Positions 38,339-48,497 of a stretch of 64,000 bases of DNA are shown one piece after another. A program made the position numbers and the translations under genes. Under the pieces are notes generated by a model, which was given only the letters and a program-made list of their open reading frames with translations, had not been told where the DNA came from and did no database searches. Positions within the stretch are counted from its first letter, which is position 1. Every line of letters starts with the position of its first letter. The DNA comes from Rugamonas aquatica (GTDB lineage: Bacteria; Pseudomonadota; Gammaproteobacteria; Burkholderiales; Burkholderiaceae_D), in assembly GCF_009380215.1 (NCBI RefSeq), contig NZ_WHUG01000003.1, positions 124,001-188,000 on the forward strand, in the 5' to 3' direction.

Positions 38339-39216
38339 GGTTTCAGCGTTGCGCGCACATTGCCATCGGACTCATCCAGCAGGCTTTGCGCGTCTTCGAT
38401 GGAGGTGTTGTTCAGCAGCGCGACGATGGCGACTTTGACCTGGAAATGGCAGCGCTCCAGCACGCCGCGCGCGATGGCGGCGTCGACGCCGGTGGCGTGC
38501 ATGGTCAGCCGCACCGCCCGCTCGACCAGCTTGGCGTTGGTCGCGTGCAGGTCCACCATCAGATTGCCGTAGACTTTGTTCAACCTCACCATCAACGCGC
38601 TCGACAAGGTGTTCAGCACGATCTTCTGCGCCGTGCCCGCCTTGAGCCGCGTGCTGCCCGAGATCACTTCCGCCCCGGTATCGATGGTGATGCCGATATC
38701 GGCGTCGCCCGTCAGCGGCGTGCCGACATTGTTGGCGATGCCCACTGTCAAAGCGCCCACCGTGCGCGCCGCCTGCAACGCACCCAGCACATAGGGCGTG
38801 GTGCCCGACGCCGCCACCAGCAGCACCACATCGTTGTAGACCGGATAAAGCAGCCGCAAGTCGGAAGCGCCCTTGGAACGATCATCCTCCGCCCCCTCCA
38901 CCGCCTCGAACATGGCGCCGAGGCCGCCGGCCAGCAGCGCAATGGCGCGCTCATGCGGCCAGGAGAAAGTGGGGAACAGCTCCACGCTGTCGAGTATGCC
39001 CAGCCGCCCGGAAGTACCGGCGCCGACATAGATCAGCCGCCCACCGGCGGCGATGCGCGGCGCCATCGCCCGCACGGCCGCGACGATGCTCGATTCGGCG
39101 GCCTGCACCGCCTGCACGGCCTGCGCCTGGTCGTCGACCAGCGCCGCCACCAATGCCTCAACCGAATATTGATCCAGCTGCGCGTGCTGCGTACTCGGCG
39201 TTTCGGTTTTTAGCAT
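38335..39216 (-). CDS. murQ: N-acetylmuramic acid 6-phosphate etherase
   Basis: 293 residues. A SIS-domain lyase that removes D-lactate from MurNAc-6-phosphate to give GlcNAc-6-phosphate. Signatures: GGRLIYVGAGTSGRLGILDSVELFPTFSW, the ALLAGGLGAMFEAVEGAEDD block and AGTAQKIVLNTLSSALMVRLNKVYGNLMVDL. It lies 11 bases after a GntR regulator and overlaps a GNAT gene, one transcription unit. It supplies the step after the sugar kinase of the neighbouring unit. Confidence 0.96.
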   Translation of the reverse strand: MLKTETPSTQHAQLDQYSVEALVAALVDDQAQAVQAVQAAESSIVAAVRAMAPRIAAGGRLIYVGAGTSGRLGILDSVELFPTFSWPHERAIALLAGGLGAMFEAVEGAEDDRSKGASDLRLLYPVYNDVVLLVAASGTTPYVLGALQAARTVGALTVGIANNVGTPLTGDADIGITIDTGAEVISGSTRLKAGTAQKIVLNTLSSALMVRLNKVYGNLMVDLHATNAKLVERAVRLTMHATGVDAAIARGVLERCHFQVKVAIVALLNNTSIEDAQSLLDESDGNVRATLKP

Positions 39217-39227
39217 GGGTAGTCTTG

Positions 39228-39968
39228 TTACGTTGCGCGACGCATCTCCGCGACGAAATCATAGTGATCGCTGTGGCAATACGAATGGGTCAGCTCCATC
39301 GCCTCGCCCGATTCCAGATAAGCAATCCGGGTAATGTACAGCACCGCCTGCCCTTCCGGCACCCCCAGCTGCTTGGCCAGCTCGGCCGATGCATTCATCG
39401 CGCGGATGTGCTGCAAGGCGCGCGCCGGCGCCTGGCCTATGCTTTCCAGATACTGGTACAGCGAGGCGCCGACCGCGTTCGGGTCGTTGAGCACGGTCTG
39501 CGGCAGCACCGACACCTCATACGCCATCACCACGTCGTCGGCCAGGCGCAAACGCTCCAGCCGCGCCACCTTGGAATACGGCGACAGGCCCAGGCTCAGC
39601 TGTTCTTCCGGCGTCGGCGTCACCACCGCGCGCTTGAGCCAGCGCGAACCGGGGATGTGGCCGCGCTGCTGCAATTGCTCGGAAAAACTGGTCAGGTTGG
39701 ACAGCGGCTGCTCGATGCGCGGCGCAATATAATTGCCCGATCCGCGACGGCGCACCACCAATCCCTGGTCCACCAGCTGGTCGATTGCCTTGCGCGCAGT
39801 CACCCGCGAGACGTTCAACAGCTCCGACAGGGTGCGCTCGGACGGCAGCGCCTGATCCACCTGGTAGCGGCCGTTATGCACATCATCGCTCAATTTACGG
39901 GCAATTTGCATGTACAGCGGCGTACTGTCGTTGGCATCCGCCTTGAATTCAAAACTGGTCTGGCTCAT
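39228..39968 (-). CDS. GntR/UTRA regulator (NagR-like)
   Basis: 246 residues. N-terminal GntR winged helix (PLYMQIARKLSDDVHNGRYQVDQALPSERTLSELLNVSRVTARKAIDQLVDQGLVVRRRGSGNYIA) and a C-terminal UTRA ligand domain (about 90-245), as in NagR/HutC, which sense phosphorylated amino sugars. First gene of the unit with murQ. An inverted repeat in its leader is a likely binding site. It probably represses the cell-wall recycling genes when GlcNAc-6-P or MurNAc-6-P is absent. Confidence 0.92.
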   Translation of the reverse strand: MSQTSFEFKADANDSTPLYMQIARKLSDDVHNGRYQVDQALPSERTLSELLNVSRVTARKAIDQLVDQGLVVRRRGSGNYIAPRIEQPLSNLTSFSEQLQQRGHIPGSRWLKRAVVTPTPEEQLSLGLSPYSKVARLERLRLADDVVMAYEVSVLPQTVLNDPNAVGASLYQYLESIGQAPARALQHIRAMNASAELAKQLGVPEGQAVLYITRIAYLESGEAMELTHSYCHSDHYDFVAEMRRAT

Positions 39969-39989
39969 TCAAATCTCCTCACGCCTCTA

Positions 39990-40006
39990 GTGTAATAGCG
40001 TTACAC
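39990..40006 (-). promoter_or_regulatory. Candidate GntR operator upstream of the murQ unit
   Basis: GTGTAATAGCGTTACAC: 6-bp perfect arms with a 5-base centre, 22 bases upstream of the GntR start. The GTNTA...TANAC form fits HutC-subfamily sites. No second copy was found before the transporter gene. Confidence 0.55.
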
Positions 40007-40132
40007 GAAACATGTACGCATCGGGACGCTGAAAGTCACAATATTTATACCCATAGCATAACGGCAAGCCCGGCGGAATGCGGCTATTTGGCGGATAATG
40101 CTGGATTGTTACATCAGCCCGACCGTCTCCAC

Positions 40133-40567
40133 ATGTCCAAGAAGTCCACCGCCACCGCGGCCTGCCCCTGCGGCGGCCCCTCTCTCGCAAGCTGCTGCGG
40201 CCCGTATATCGACGGCCTCGCCATCGCGCCCAGCGCGGAAGCGTTGATGCGTTCGCGCTATACCGCCTATGTCCAGCGCAACGAGCCCTACCTGATGGCA
40301 ACCTGGCACGCCAGCACCCGTCCGGCCGAGCCGATTATGAGCAAAGAAGAAAAATTGCAGTGGCTGGGACTTGAGGTAAAATCTGCTTTACGTTTACGTC
40401 AACGTAAAGCAGAAGATGCCGACCTGACCAAGGATACGGTAGAGTTTGTCGCCCGATTCAAGACCAATGGCCGGGCGCAGCGTCTGCACGAGATCAGTAA
40501 TTTTGTGCGCGAACCGGCCGAAGGCGGGCTGCGCTGGTTTTACGTTGACGGTAGTTTTCCAGAATAA
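40133..40567 (+). CDS. YchJ-family protein with SEC-C-like zinc motif
   Basis: 144 residues. The N-terminal zinc-binding CPCGG...CCGPYIDG motif (residues about 10-27) is followed by a YchJ/NTF2-like domain: ALMRSRYTAYVQRNEPYLMATWH, VEFVARFKTNGRAQRLHEISNFVRE, and GLRWFYVDG. ATG 40133 directly precedes MSKKSTATAACPCGG. Function unknown. A perfect 32-base inverted repeat that matches the LiuR operator pattern is embedded in its coding sequence (40382-40413), and a further partial site overlaps its last codons; both probably serve liuB downstream. Confidence 0.85.
   Translation: MSKKSTATAACPCGGPSLASCCGPYIDGLAIAPSAEALMRSRYTAYVQRNEPYLMATWHASTRPAEPIMSKEEKLQWLGLEVKSALRLRQRKAEDADLTKDTVEFVARFKTNGRAQRLHEISNFVREPAEGGLRWFYVDGSFPE
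40382..40413. promoter_or_regulatory. Candidate LiuR operator, site C, inside the ychJ-like gene
   Basis: Perfect 13-bp arms TCTGCTTTACGTT and AACGTAAAGCAGA around a 6-base centre. The inner 22 bases (40387-40408) match site A at 20 and site B at 19 positions. It lies within coding sequence, about 200 bases upstream of liuB. Confidence 0.65.
40539..40560. promoter_or_regulatory. Partial LiuR-like site D before liuB
   Basis: On the minus strand, 12 consecutive bases (CGTCAACGTAAA) match the right half of site C; the left half is degenerate (14 of 22 in all). It overlaps the end of the ychJ-like gene and lies 53 bases before liuB. A second, weaker binding site for the same regulator is possible. 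Confidence 0.35.
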
Positions 40568-40612
40568 ATCACTATGACGCGTTTTTGAGACCACGCGCAC
40601 AAAGGAAAAGCA

Positions 40613-42235
40613 ATGCCGCAGATCGAAAGCAAACTCAATCCCCGCAGCGAGGATTTCAAAGCCAACGCAGCCGCCATGCAGGCCGTCGTCGATGACTTGC
40701 GCGACAAGGTCGCCAGGATCGCCCTCGGCGGCGGCGAAGCGGCATCGGCCAAGCACGTCGCCCGCGGCAAACTGCTGCCGCGCGACCGCGTGCAGATGCT
40801 GCTCGATCCCGGCACGCCCTTCCTCGAACTGTCGCAGATGGCGGCCTACGGCATGTACCAGGACGCCAACGGCGTCGACGCCGCACCGGCCGCCGGCATC
40901 ATCACCGGCATCGGCCGCGTGGCCGGCCAGGAATGCGTGATCGTCTGTAACGACGCCACCGTCAAGGGCGGCACCTACTACCCGATCACCGTCAAGAAGC
41001 ACCTGCGCGCACAGGAAATCGCCGACCAGAACAACCTGCCGTGCATCTACCTGGTCGACTCGGGCGGCGCCAACCTGCCCAACCAGGACGACGTCTTCCC
41101 GGACCGCGACCACTTCGGCCGCATCTTCTACAACCAGGCCAACCTGTCGGCCAAGGGCATCCCGCAGATCGCCGTGGTGATGGGCTCTTGCACCGCCGGC
41201 GGCGCGTATGTGCCGGCGATGAGCGACGAATCGATCATCGTCAAGGAACAGGGCACCATCTTCCTCGGCGGCCCGCCGCTGGTGAAAGCCGCCACCGGCG
41301 AAGTCGTCACCGCTGAAGACCTGGGCGGCGGCGATGTCCACACCCGTTTGTCCGGCGTGGCCGACCACCTGGCGCAGAACGATCTGCACGCGCTGTCGCT
41401 GGCGCGCACCATCGTCTCCAATCTGAACCGCACCAAGCCCCAGCAGGGCGCGTTGCGCGAGGCGTCGGAACCGAAGTACGCCACCGAAGAACTGTACGGC
41501 GTGATCCCGGTCGACACCCGCAAGCCCTTCGATGTGCGCGAAGTGATCGCCCGCATCGTCGACGGCAGCGAGTTCGATGAATTCAAGGCGCGCTACGGCA
41601 CCACGCTGATCTGCGGCTTCGCCCACATCTTCGGCATGAAGGTCGGCATCATCGCCAACAACGGCATCCTGTTCTCCGAATCCGCGCTGAAGGGCGCGCA
41701 CTTCATCGAGCTGTGCGCGCAGCGCAAGATCCCGCTGGTGTTCCTGCAAAATATCACCGGCTTCATGGTCGGCCGCAAATACGAAAACGAAGGCATCGCC
41801 CGCAACGGCGCCAAGATGGTGACGGCTGTCGCCACCGCCGCCGTGCCGAAATTCACCGTCATCATCGGCGGCAGCTTCGGCGCCGGCAACTACGGCATGT
41901 GCGGCCGCGCGTTCTCGCCGCGCTTCATGTGGATGTGGCCTAACGCCCGCATCTCGGTCATGGGCGGCGACCAGGCCGCGTCGGTGCTGGCCACCGTCAA
42001 GCGCGACGGCATCGAAGGCAAGGGCGGCTCGTGGACGGCGGAAGAAGAAGCCGCGTTCAAGCAGCCGATCAAGGATCAATACGAGCACCAGGGCCACCCG
42101 TACTACGCCACCGCGCGCCTGTGGGACGACGGCGTCATCGACCCGGCCGACACCCGCATGGTGCTGGGCCTGGGCCTGTCCGCCGCGCTGAACGCGGAAA
42201 TCCCGGACACCAAGTTCGGCGTCTTCAGGATGTAA
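40613..42235 (+). CDS. liuB: Methylcrotonyl-CoA carboxylase, carboxyltransferase subunit
   Basis: 540 residues. Acyl-CoA carboxyltransferase with both halves: the N-terminal domain with [36 protein letters not shown], and the C-terminal domain with [50 protein letters not shown]. These are specific to the MCC beta subunit rather than propionyl-CoA carboxylase. It transfers carboxylate from biotin (on LiuD) to 3-methylcrotonyl-CoA. Starts 45 bases after the ychJ-like gene; a hydrolase and liuC follow in the same unit, whereas its partner subunit liuD lies about 6 kb downstream behind the bio genes. Confidence 0.95.
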   Translation: MPQIESKLNPRSEDFKANAAAMQAVVDDLRDKVARIALGGGEAASAKHVARGKLLPRDRVQMLLDPGTPFLELSQMAAYGMYQDANGVDAAPAAGIITGIGRVAGQECVIVCNDATVKGGTYYPITVKKHLRAQEIADQNNLPCIYLVDSGGANLPNQDDVFPDRDHFGRIFYNQANLSAKGIPQIAVVMGSCTAGGAYVPAMSDESIIVKEQGTIFLGGPPLVKAATGEVVTAEDLGGGDVHTRLSGVADHLAQNDLHALSLARTIVSNLNRTKPQQGALREASEPKYATEELYGVIPVDTRKPFDVREVIARIVDGSEFDEFKARYGTTLICGFAHIFGMKVGIIANNGILFSESALKGAHFIELCAQRKIPLVFLQNITGFMVGRKYENEGIARNGAKMVTAVATAAVPKFTVIIGGSFGAGNYGMCGRAFSPRFMWMWPNARISVMGGDQAASVLATVKRDGIEGKGGSWTAEEEAAFKQPIKDQYEHQGHPYYATARLWDDGVIDPADTRMVLGLGLSAALNAEIPDTKFGVFRM

Positions 42236-42242
42236 GCAGAAG

Positions 42243-43124
42243 ATGACCGTGCAGACCCGATACCGACAAGGACTGGCCGCGCTGCTGCTCGCAGCGGCAT
42301 GCGCTGCAGCGCACGCCGGTCCTTTGCCGGTGGTCGATGCGGGCATGGGCGAGCAGGTGATCGCGATACCGGCCAGGATAGCCGGCGCCGACATCACGCT
42401 GCAAACCACCATTTACAAGCCGCCGGGCGACGGTCCGTTCCCGGTGCTGTTCATGAACCACGGGAAGGACGGCGGCGAAGCCCATCAGCAGCCGCGCGCG
42501 CGCTACCTGGTCATCAGCCGCGAGTTCGTCAAGCGCGGCTATGCGGTGGTGATCCCGATGCGCAAGGGCTTCGCCGATTCCGGCGGCACCTACGTCAACT
42601 CGCACTGCCAGGCCAGGGAAAACGGCGAGGACCAGGCCTCGTCGCTGTATTTCGCCATGGCTTACGTCATGAAGCAGCCGTGGGCGGACCAGCAGCACGT
42701 CATCATCGCCGGCCAGTCGCACGGCGGCCTGACGGCCATCGCCGCCGGCAGCCATAACATCAGCGGCGTGCAGGGCGTCATCAATTTCGCCGGTGGCGTC
42801 AACAGCCGCTCGCACTGCGACTGGCAAGCCGCCTTGGTCGATGCCTTCAAAGCCTACGGCGCGGTCAGCACCACGCCCAGCATCTGGTTCTACGGCGCCA
42901 ACGACAAGCACTTCGGCCCCAAGCTGGCGGCCGAAATGTACGCGGCCTACACCGGTGCAGGCGGCAAGGCGCAGCTGGTGGCCTACGGACCGTTCAAGCG
43001 CGACGCCCACGGCATGAGCTCCAGCGCGGACGGCGTCGCCATCTGGCTGCCCGAGACCATGCGCTTCCTGCAAGGCGTGGGCATGCCGACCGAAATCAAA
43101 TACACCATCAAGGACAAGAGATGA
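42243..43124 (+). CDS. Exported dienelactone-hydrolase-like alpha/beta hydrolase
   Basis: 293 residues. A signal peptide (LAALLLAAACAAAHA) indicates export. The nucleophile elbow is GQSHGG, and a late aspartate (GANDKHFG) and histidine (RDAHGMS) complete the triad. It lies 7 bases after liuB and overlaps the liuC start (ATGA), so it is co-transcribed with leucine-degradation genes although no periplasmic step is known in that pathway. The substrate is unknown; an ester or polymer that yields a branched acid is a guess. Confidence 0.8.
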   Translation: MTVQTRYRQGLAALLLAAACAAAHAGPLPVVDAGMGEQVIAIPARIAGADITLQTTIYKPPGDGPFPVLFMNHGKDGGEAHQQPRARYLVISREFVKRGYAVVIPMRKGFADSGGTYVNSHCQARENGEDQASSLYFAMAYVMKQPWADQQHVIIAGQSHGGLTAIAAGSHNISGVQGVINFAGGVNSRSHCDWQAALVDAFKAYGAVSTTPSIWFYGANDKHFGPKLAAEMYAAYTGAGGKAQLVAYGPFKRDAHGMSSSADGVAIWLPETMRFLQGVGMPTEIKYTIKDKR

Positions 43125-43906
43125 GCTTTACCACGCTGACCATCAGCCGCGAAGGCAAGGTCGCCACCGTCACGCTGAACCGCCCGGACGTTCGCAATGC
43201 CTTCAACGAAGAGACCATCGCCGAGATCACGCGGGCCTTCGGCGAGCTGGGTACCGAAGAAGACTTGCGCGCCATCGTACTGGCCGCGAACGGCCCGGCC
43301 TTCTGCGCCGGCGCCGACTTGAACTGGATGAAAAAAATGGCGGGCTACACGCACGCCGAAAACCATGCCGACGCTCTGCAACTGGCGGAGATGCTGCGCA
43401 CGATCTACCTGTGTCCCAAGCCCGTGGTGGCCAAGGTGCAGGGCGATTGCTACGCCGGCGGCATGGGTCTGGTGGCCGCATGCGACATCATCGTCGCGGT
43501 CGACCAGGCCAATTTCTGCCTGAGCGAAGTGAAGCTGGGATTGATCCCGGCGACCATTTCGCCGTATGTCATCAAGGCCATGGGCGAGAACGCGTCGCGC
43601 CGCTACTTCCTCACCGCCGAGCGATTCGGTGCGCAGGAAGCGCTGCGCATCGGCTTCGCGCACGAAGTGGTGGCCGCCGACGCGCTCGACGCCAAGGTGG
43701 CGGAGATCGTCAAGGCGCTGGTCAACAACAGCCCGAACGCCGTGAAGCAAGCCAAGACGCTGGTGCGCGACGTGGTCGGGCAAACCGTCAACGATGCGCT
43801 GCTGGCCGACACCGCCGAGCGCATCGCCCATATCCGCGCCTCGGAACAGGGCCGCGAAGGCGTGGCCTCGTTCCTGGAGAAGCGCAAGCCGTCATGGCTG
43901 GTTTAG
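43121..43906 (+). CDS. liuC: Enoyl-CoA hydratase, probably methylglutaconyl-CoA hydratase
   Basis: 261 residues, crotonase fold. The oxyanion-hole segments are AFCAGADLNWMKKMAGY and GDCYAGGMGLVAACDI, followed by SEVKLGLIPATISPYVIKAMGENASRRY. The DLNWM variant is typical of methylglutaconyl-CoA hydratases of liu operons. It hydrates 3-methylglutaconyl-CoA to HMG-CoA. The start overlaps the hydrolase stop. Repeat copy R4 begins 5 bases after its stop. Confidence 0.9.
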   Translation: MSFTTLTISREGKVATVTLNRPDVRNAFNEETIAEITRAFGELGTEEDLRAIVLAANGPAFCAGADLNWMKKMAGYTHAENHADALQLAEMLRTIYLCPKPVVAKVQGDCYAGGMGLVAACDIIVAVDQANFCLSEVKLGLIPATISPYVIKAMGENASRRYFLTAERFGAQEALRIGFAHEVVAADALDAKVAEIVKALVNNSPNAVKQAKTLVRDVVGQTVNDALLADTAERIAHIRASEQGREGVASFLEKRKPSWLV

Positions 43907-43911
43907 TTACC

Positions 43912-43993
43912 CCGTCATCCTCGCGCACGCGGGGATCCATGCTGAGCGTCTTATGTGCCGCCGTATGGATTCCCGCCTGCGCGGGAATGACGG
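43912..43993. repeat. Dispersed inverted repeat, copy R4
   Basis: Left arm 43912-43939 (somewhat diverged, TCCTCGCGCACGCGGGGA) and right arm 43966-43993 with TGGATTCCCGCC and GGGAATGACGG. Same orientation as R1, R2 and R5. It fills nearly the whole gap between liuC and bioA. Confidence 0.8.
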
Positions 43994-44009
43994 CGAGATT
44001 GGAGTAGTT

Positions 44010-45338
44010 TTGGAATTGAATAAACAAAGCGACTGGGTCGCACGCAGCCTGCGCAGCGTATGGCATCCGTGCACCCAGATGCAGCACCACGAAACCGTGC
44101 CCCTGATTCCGGTCAAGAGCGGCAAGGGCGCGTGGCTGTACGACCATGAAGGCCGCCGCTACCTGGACGCGATCAGCTCCTGGTGGGTGAACCTGTTCGG
44201 CCACGCCAACCCGCGCATCAACGCCGCACTGAAGGACCAGCTGGACACGCTGGAACACGCCATGCTCGCCGGCTTCACACACGAACCGGTGATCGAGCTG
44301 TCGGAAAAACTGTCGGCGCTGACGGGCCATGTGCTCGGCCACAGCTTCTACGCCAGCGACGGCGCATCGGCGGTGGAAATCGCCCTGAAAATGAGCTTCC
44401 ACTCCTGGCGCAACAACGGCAAGAGCGGCAAGCAGGAATTCGTCTGCCTCAAAGGCAGCTACCACGGCGAAACCATCGGCGCACTGGCCGTCACCGACGT
44501 CGCCCTGTTCAAGGACGCCTACGGCCCGCTGCTGCGCGCCTCGCAAACAGTGATGTCGCCGGACGCCCGCAACGCCACTGAAGGCGAAACCGCCGAAGAC
44601 ATGGCCCGCAAAGCCGCCGCCGATGTCGAACGCCTGTTCATCGAACGCGCCGACAAGATCGCCGCCATCATCATCGAGCCGCTGGTGCAATGCGCCACCG
44701 GCATGGCGATGCACGACCCGCTGTACCTGAAGCTGGTGCGCGAACTGTGCGACCGCCACTCGGTCCATCTGATCCTCGACGAAATCGCCGTCGGCTGCGG
44801 CCGCACCGGCACCTTCTTCGCCTGCGAGCAGGCCGGCGTGTGGCCGGACTTCCTGTGCCTGTCCAAGGGCATCAGCGGCGGCTACCTGCCGCTGTCGCTG
44901 GTGATGACGCGCAACGAGATCTATGAAGCCTTCTACAGCAGCGACGTCACACGCGGCTTCCTGCACTCGCACTCGTACACCGGCAACCCGCTGGCCTGCC
45001 GCGCCGCACTGGCGACGCTGCAGATCTTCGAAGAAGACAATGTACTCGCCGCCAACCGCATCAAGGCCGCACGCCTGACCGCAGCGCTGCAACCGCTGGC
45101 GCAGCACAAGCAGGTACGCAACTTCCGCCAGCGCGGCATGATCTGGGCCTTCGACGCCATCAACACCACGCCGGACTTCTCGCGCCGCTTCTTCGCCACG
45201 GCCGTGGAACATGAACTGCTGATGCGTCCCATCGGCTCCACTGTCTACATGATGCCGCCGTATATCCTCAACGACGAGGAAATCGACGGCCTCGCCGCCA
45301 ACACGTTGGCCGTGTTCGACAAAGTGATGGCGGGCTGA
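44010..45338 (+). CDS. bioA: Adenosylmethionine-8-amino-7-oxononanoate aminotransferase
   Basis: 442 residues, class III PLP aminotransferase converting KAPA to DAPA in biotin synthesis. Signatures: [66 protein letters not shown], and the PLP lysine K286 in [10 protein letters not shown]. No ATG is available: the conserved N-terminus begins just after TTG 44010 (GGAG 5 bases before it) or TTG 44016. Repeat R4 ends 17 bases before this start. First gene of a tight bioAFDB order. Confidence 0.94.
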   Translation: MELNKQSDWVARSLRSVWHPCTQMQHHETVPLIPVKSGKGAWLYDHEGRRYLDAISSWWVNLFGHANPRINAALKDQLDTLEHAMLAGFTHEPVIELSEKLSALTGHVLGHSFYASDGASAVEIALKMSFHSWRNNGKSGKQEFVCLKGSYHGETIGALAVTDVALFKDAYGPLLRASQTVMSPDARNATEGETAEDMARKAAADVERLFIERADKIAAIIIEPLVQCATGMAMHDPLYLKLVRELCDRHSVHLILDEIAVGCGRTGTFFACEQAGVWPDFLCLSKGISGGYLPLSLVMTRNEIYEAFYSSDVTRGFLHSHSYTGNPLACRAALATLQIFEEDNVLAANRIKAARLTAALQPLAQHKQVRNFRQRGMIWAFDAINTTPDFSRRFFATAVEHELLMRPIGSTVYMMPPYILNDEEIDGLAANTLAVFDKVMAG

Positions 45339-45340
45339 CC

Positions 45341-46525
45341 ATGGACATGCTCAATCGCCTCAGCCGGCAACTGCAAACGCTGGAAGACCAGGACCTGATC
45401 CGCACCCGCCGCACCGTCGACACGCCCTGCGGCCCACGCGTATCAGTGGACGGCCGCGAACTGCTGGCCTTCTGCACCAACGACTACCTCGGCCTGGCCA
45501 ACCACCGCAAGATCAAGCTCGCACTGCAGGAAGGCGCGGCGATGTACGGCGTCGGCAGCGGCGCCTCGCACCTGATCAGCGGCCATGGCCGCGCCCACGC
45601 CATGCTGGAAGAGCGGCTGGTGGAATTCGTCGGCGCGCATCTGGTGTCGCCGCGCGCGCTCACCTTCTGCACCGGCTACATGGCCAACCTCGCCATCGTC
45701 ACCGGCCTGACCGCCGGCGACCGCGATGCCGACATCTTCTCCGAATCGCTGAACCACGCCTCGCTGATCGACGGCGCCCGCCTGTCGCGCGCCAACGTCC
45801 AGGTCTACCCGCACGCCGACCTGGAAGCGCTGGCGCAGATGCTGGCCGCGTCCAACGCCGCTACCAAGCTGGTAGTGACGGACAGCGTCTTCAGCATGGA
45901 CGGCGACCTGGCGCCGCTGCCGCAGCTGCTGGCCTTGTGCGAACAGCACGACGCCTGGCTGGTGGTGGACGACGCCCACGGTTTCGGCACGCTGGGCGAG
46001 AACGGCCACGGCGCGCTGGAGCACTTCAACCTGCGTTCGCCCAACCTGGTCTATATGGGCACGCTGGGCAAGGCGGCCGGCGTCAGCGGCGCTTTCGTCG
46101 CCGCGCACGAGACGGTGATCGAAACGCTGATCCAGAAAGCACGTCCCTACATCTTCACCACCGCCACGCCGCCGGCGTTGGCGCACGCGCTGCTGACCAG
46201 CCTTGAACTGCTGGAAGGCGAAGAAGGCCGCGCGCGACGCGCACAGCTGCAGGCTTTGGTGGCACAATTGGACGATGGCCTGCGCCTGAAGCGCTGGCAG
46301 CGCCTGCCCTCGATGACTGCGATCCAGCCCATCCTGATCGGCGATAATGCCGAAACCATGCGCGCCGGCGCGGCCTTGTACGAACAGGGCCTGTGGGTCG
46401 GCACCATCCGTCCGCCGACCGTGGCGCCGGGCACCTCGCGCCTGCGCGTGACGCTGTCGGCAGGGCATAGCAGCATGGAAGTCGCAAAGCTGATAGCTGC
46501 GATCAATGCATTGGAAAGGACTTGA
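45341..46525 (+). CDS. bioF: 8-amino-7-oxononanoate synthase
   Basis: 394 residues, PLP enzyme joining pimeloyl-thioester and alanine to make KAPA. Motifs: [41 protein letters not shown] and the PLP lysine K244 in GTLGKAAG. Two bases after bioA. The bioC and bioH functions for the pimeloyl precursor are not in the window. Confidence 0.96.
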   Translation: MDMLNRLSRQLQTLEDQDLIRTRRTVDTPCGPRVSVDGRELLAFCTNDYLGLANHRKIKLALQEGAAMYGVGSGASHLISGHGRAHAMLEERLVEFVGAHLVSPRALTFCTGYMANLAIVTGLTAGDRDADIFSESLNHASLIDGARLSRANVQVYPHADLEALAQMLAASNAATKLVVTDSVFSMDGDLAPLPQLLALCEQHDAWLVVDDAHGFGTLGENGHGALEHFNLRSPNLVYMGTLGKAAGVSGAFVAAHETVIETLIQKARPYIFTTATPPALAHALLTSLELLEGEEGRARRAQLQALVAQLDDGLRLKRWQRLPSMTAIQPILIGDNAETMRAGAALYEQGLWVGTIRPPTVAPGTSRLRVTLSAGHSSMEVAKLIAAINALERT

Positions 46526-46526
46526 T

Positions 46527-47309
46527 ATGAGTCTCGATGATCCCGTCATCACCGTAGCCGCACCGCAGACGCAGGTGCAGCCCGCGCCCGCCGCCACCGG
46601 CATCCCGCCGCGTTTCAGCTGCTTCGTCACCGGTACCGACACCGAGATCGGCAAGACGCTGATCTCATCGGCGATGCTGTACGCGCTGGTGCAGGCCGGC
46701 GTGCGCGCCTGCGGCATGAAGCCGGTGGCCGCCGGCGCCGAACTGCGCGACGGCGCATGGCACAACGACGACTGCGACCAGCTGGCCGCCGCCGGCAATG
46801 TCCACCTGCTGCAATCGATCACCACGCCGTTCCTGCTGAAGGAACCGGCCGCGCCGCACATCGCCGCCGCGCTGGAAGGCATCACCATTTCGCCGGTGCC
46901 TATTCTGGCGGCCTACGTCGAAATCAACGCCGCCTCCGACGCCACCGTGGTGGAAGGCGTGGGCGGCTTCCGCGTGCCGCTGAACGACGATTTCGACACC
47001 GCCGACCTGGCCGAACAACTCGACCTGCCGGTGGTGCTGGTGGTCGGCCTGCGGCTGGGCTGCATCAGCCACGCGCTGCTGACGGTGGAAGCAATCGAAG
47101 CGCGCGGCCTGCGTCTGGCCGGCTGGGTCGCCAACGAAACGCAGGCCGACATGGCCTTCGCCGACGAAAACGTCGCCGCGCTGGAACAGCGTATCAGCGC
47201 ACCACTGCTGGGCCGCGTGCCGCGCCTGGCCGAACCCGGCGCACGCGCCGCCGCCGAATATATCGACTTTACGCAGCTGCCCAACTGGCCAGCTCAGAAC
47301 AAACTTTGA
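46527..47309 (+). CDS. bioD: Dethiobiotin synthetase
   Basis: 260 residues. P-loop GTDTEIGKT near residue 42, KPVAAG and [11 protein letters not shown] mark the ATP-dependent ring closure of DAPA to dethiobiotin. It has about 30 extra N-terminal residues rich in P, A and Q before the usual start. ATG 46527 is one base after the bioF stop. Confidence 0.95.
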   Translation: MSLDDPVITVAAPQTQVQPAPAATGIPPRFSCFVTGTDTEIGKTLISSAMLYALVQAGVRACGMKPVAAGAELRDGAWHNDDCDQLAAAGNVHLLQSITTPFLLKEPAAPHIAAALEGITISPVPILAAYVEINAASDATVVEGVGGFRVPLNDDFDTADLAEQLDLPVVLVVGLRLGCISHALLTVEAIEARGLRLAGWVANETQADMAFADENVAALEQRISAPLLGRVPRLAEPGARAAAEYIDFTQLPNWPAQNKL

Positions 47310-47326
47310 ACGAAGAAGGAATCACG

Positions 47327-48376
47327 ATGTCCCTGAACACCCTCCAAGAACCGAAAACCGTAGCGCTGCACCGTCCAACGGCCGCCATCACCTTGCCGCC
47401 CGCCGCGACGTGGCCGCTGGACGACGTGATGGCCTTGTTCGACCTGCCGTTCAATGACCTGATGTTCCGCGCACAGGAAACGCATCGCGCCAACTTCCCG
47501 GACGGCGACGTCGAACTGGCCACGCTGCTGTCGATCAAAACCGGCGGCTGCGAGGAAGACTGCGGCTACTGCCCGCAGGCTGCGCGCTACGACACCGGCG
47601 TCGAAGCCAAGAAGATCCTCGACATCGACACCGTGCTGGATGCGGCCAAGCAGGCCAAGGACAACGGCGCGACCCGCTTCTGCATGGGCGCAGCCTGGCG
47701 CAGCCCGAAAGACCGCGACATGGACAAGGTCGAAGAGATGGTGCGCGAAGTGAAGGCGCTGGGTCTGGAGACTTGCGCCACGCTGGGCATGCTGGAAGAA
47801 AAACAGGCCGAGCGCCTGAAGGCCGCAGGCCTCGATTACTACAACCACAACCTGGACACCGCGCCTGAGTTCTACGACAACGTGATCTCGACCCGCGAAT
47901 ACCAGGACCGCCTGGACACGCTGGGCCGCATCCGCGAAGCAGGCCTGAAGGTCTGCTGCGGCGGCATCGTCGGCATGGGCGAATCGCGCCTGCAACGCGC
48001 GGGCTTGATCGCGCAGCTGGCCAACCTGAATCCGTATCCTGAATCGGTGCCGGTCAACCACCTGGTGCAGGTGGAAGGCACGCCGCTGTACGGCATGGAC
48101 CCGCTGGACCCGTTCGAATTCGTGCGCACCATCGCCGTTGCGCGCATCACGATGCCTAAGGCGCGTGTGCGTTTGTCGGCGGGCCGTCGTCAGATGGGCG
48201 AAGCGGTGCAAGCCATGTGCTTCCTGGCCGGCGCCAATTCGATCTTCTACGGCGACAAGCTGCTGACCACCGATAACCCGGAAGCGGAAGACGACCGCAC
48301 GCTGCTGGCAAAACTGGGCCTGAAAACCCGCGGCGCCGTGCTGGATTCGGCACCGAAGGAGAAGTGCGGCTGCTGA
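47327..48376 (+). CDS. bioB: Biotin synthase
   Basis: 349 residues, radical SAM enzyme. The [4Fe-4S] cysteines are C75, C79 and C82 (CEEDCGYC); [23 protein letters not shown] and [13 protein letters not shown] are family blocks, and a C-terminal CGC ends the protein. It inserts sulphur into dethiobiotin. GAAGAAGGA ribosome site before ATG 47327. Last gene of bioAFDB; repeat R5 starts 2 bases after its stop. Confidence 0.97.
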   Translation: MSLNTLQEPKTVALHRPTAAITLPPAATWPLDDVMALFDLPFNDLMFRAQETHRANFPDGDVELATLLSIKTGGCEEDCGYCPQAARYDTGVEAKKILDIDTVLDAAKQAKDNGATRFCMGAAWRSPKDRDMDKVEEMVREVKALGLETCATLGMLEEKQAERLKAAGLDYYNHNLDTAPEFYDNVISTREYQDRLDTLGRIREAGLKVCCGGIVGMGESRLQRAGLIAQLANLNPYPESVPVNHLVQVEGTPLYGMDPLDPFEFVRTIAVARITMPKARVRLSAGRRQMGEAVQAMCFLAGANSIFYGDKLLTTDNPEAEDDRTLLAKLGLKTRGAVLDSAPKEKCGC

Positions 48377-48378
48377 CG

Positions 48379-48440
48379 CGTCGTTCCCGCGCAGGCGGGA
48401 ACCCATACTCAGCATGGATTCCCGCTTTCGCGGGAACGAC
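48379..48440. repeat. Dispersed inverted repeat, copy R5
   Basis: Left arm 48379-48401 (CGTCGTTCCCGCGCAGGCGGGAA), right arm 48419-48440, with a shortened centre (CCATACTCAGCATGGATT without the middle part of other copies). Same orientation as R4. Together R4 and R5 bracket bioAFDB. Confidence 0.85.
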
Positions 48441-48497
48441 CGAGTTTCACGAGAACGATAAAAAAACTTCCAGCCACAAGCTGCAAAGAGAGAGACC

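Noticed and set aside
40394..42412. A 672-codon minus-strand frame opposite liuB
   Set aside because: Composition and lack of motifs mark it as a shadow; the plus strand encodes a complete carboxyltransferase.
48379..48440. CRISPR-like interpretation of the five hairpin repeats
   Set aside because: Copies are kilobases apart, placed after genes, with no regular spacers and no cas genes.
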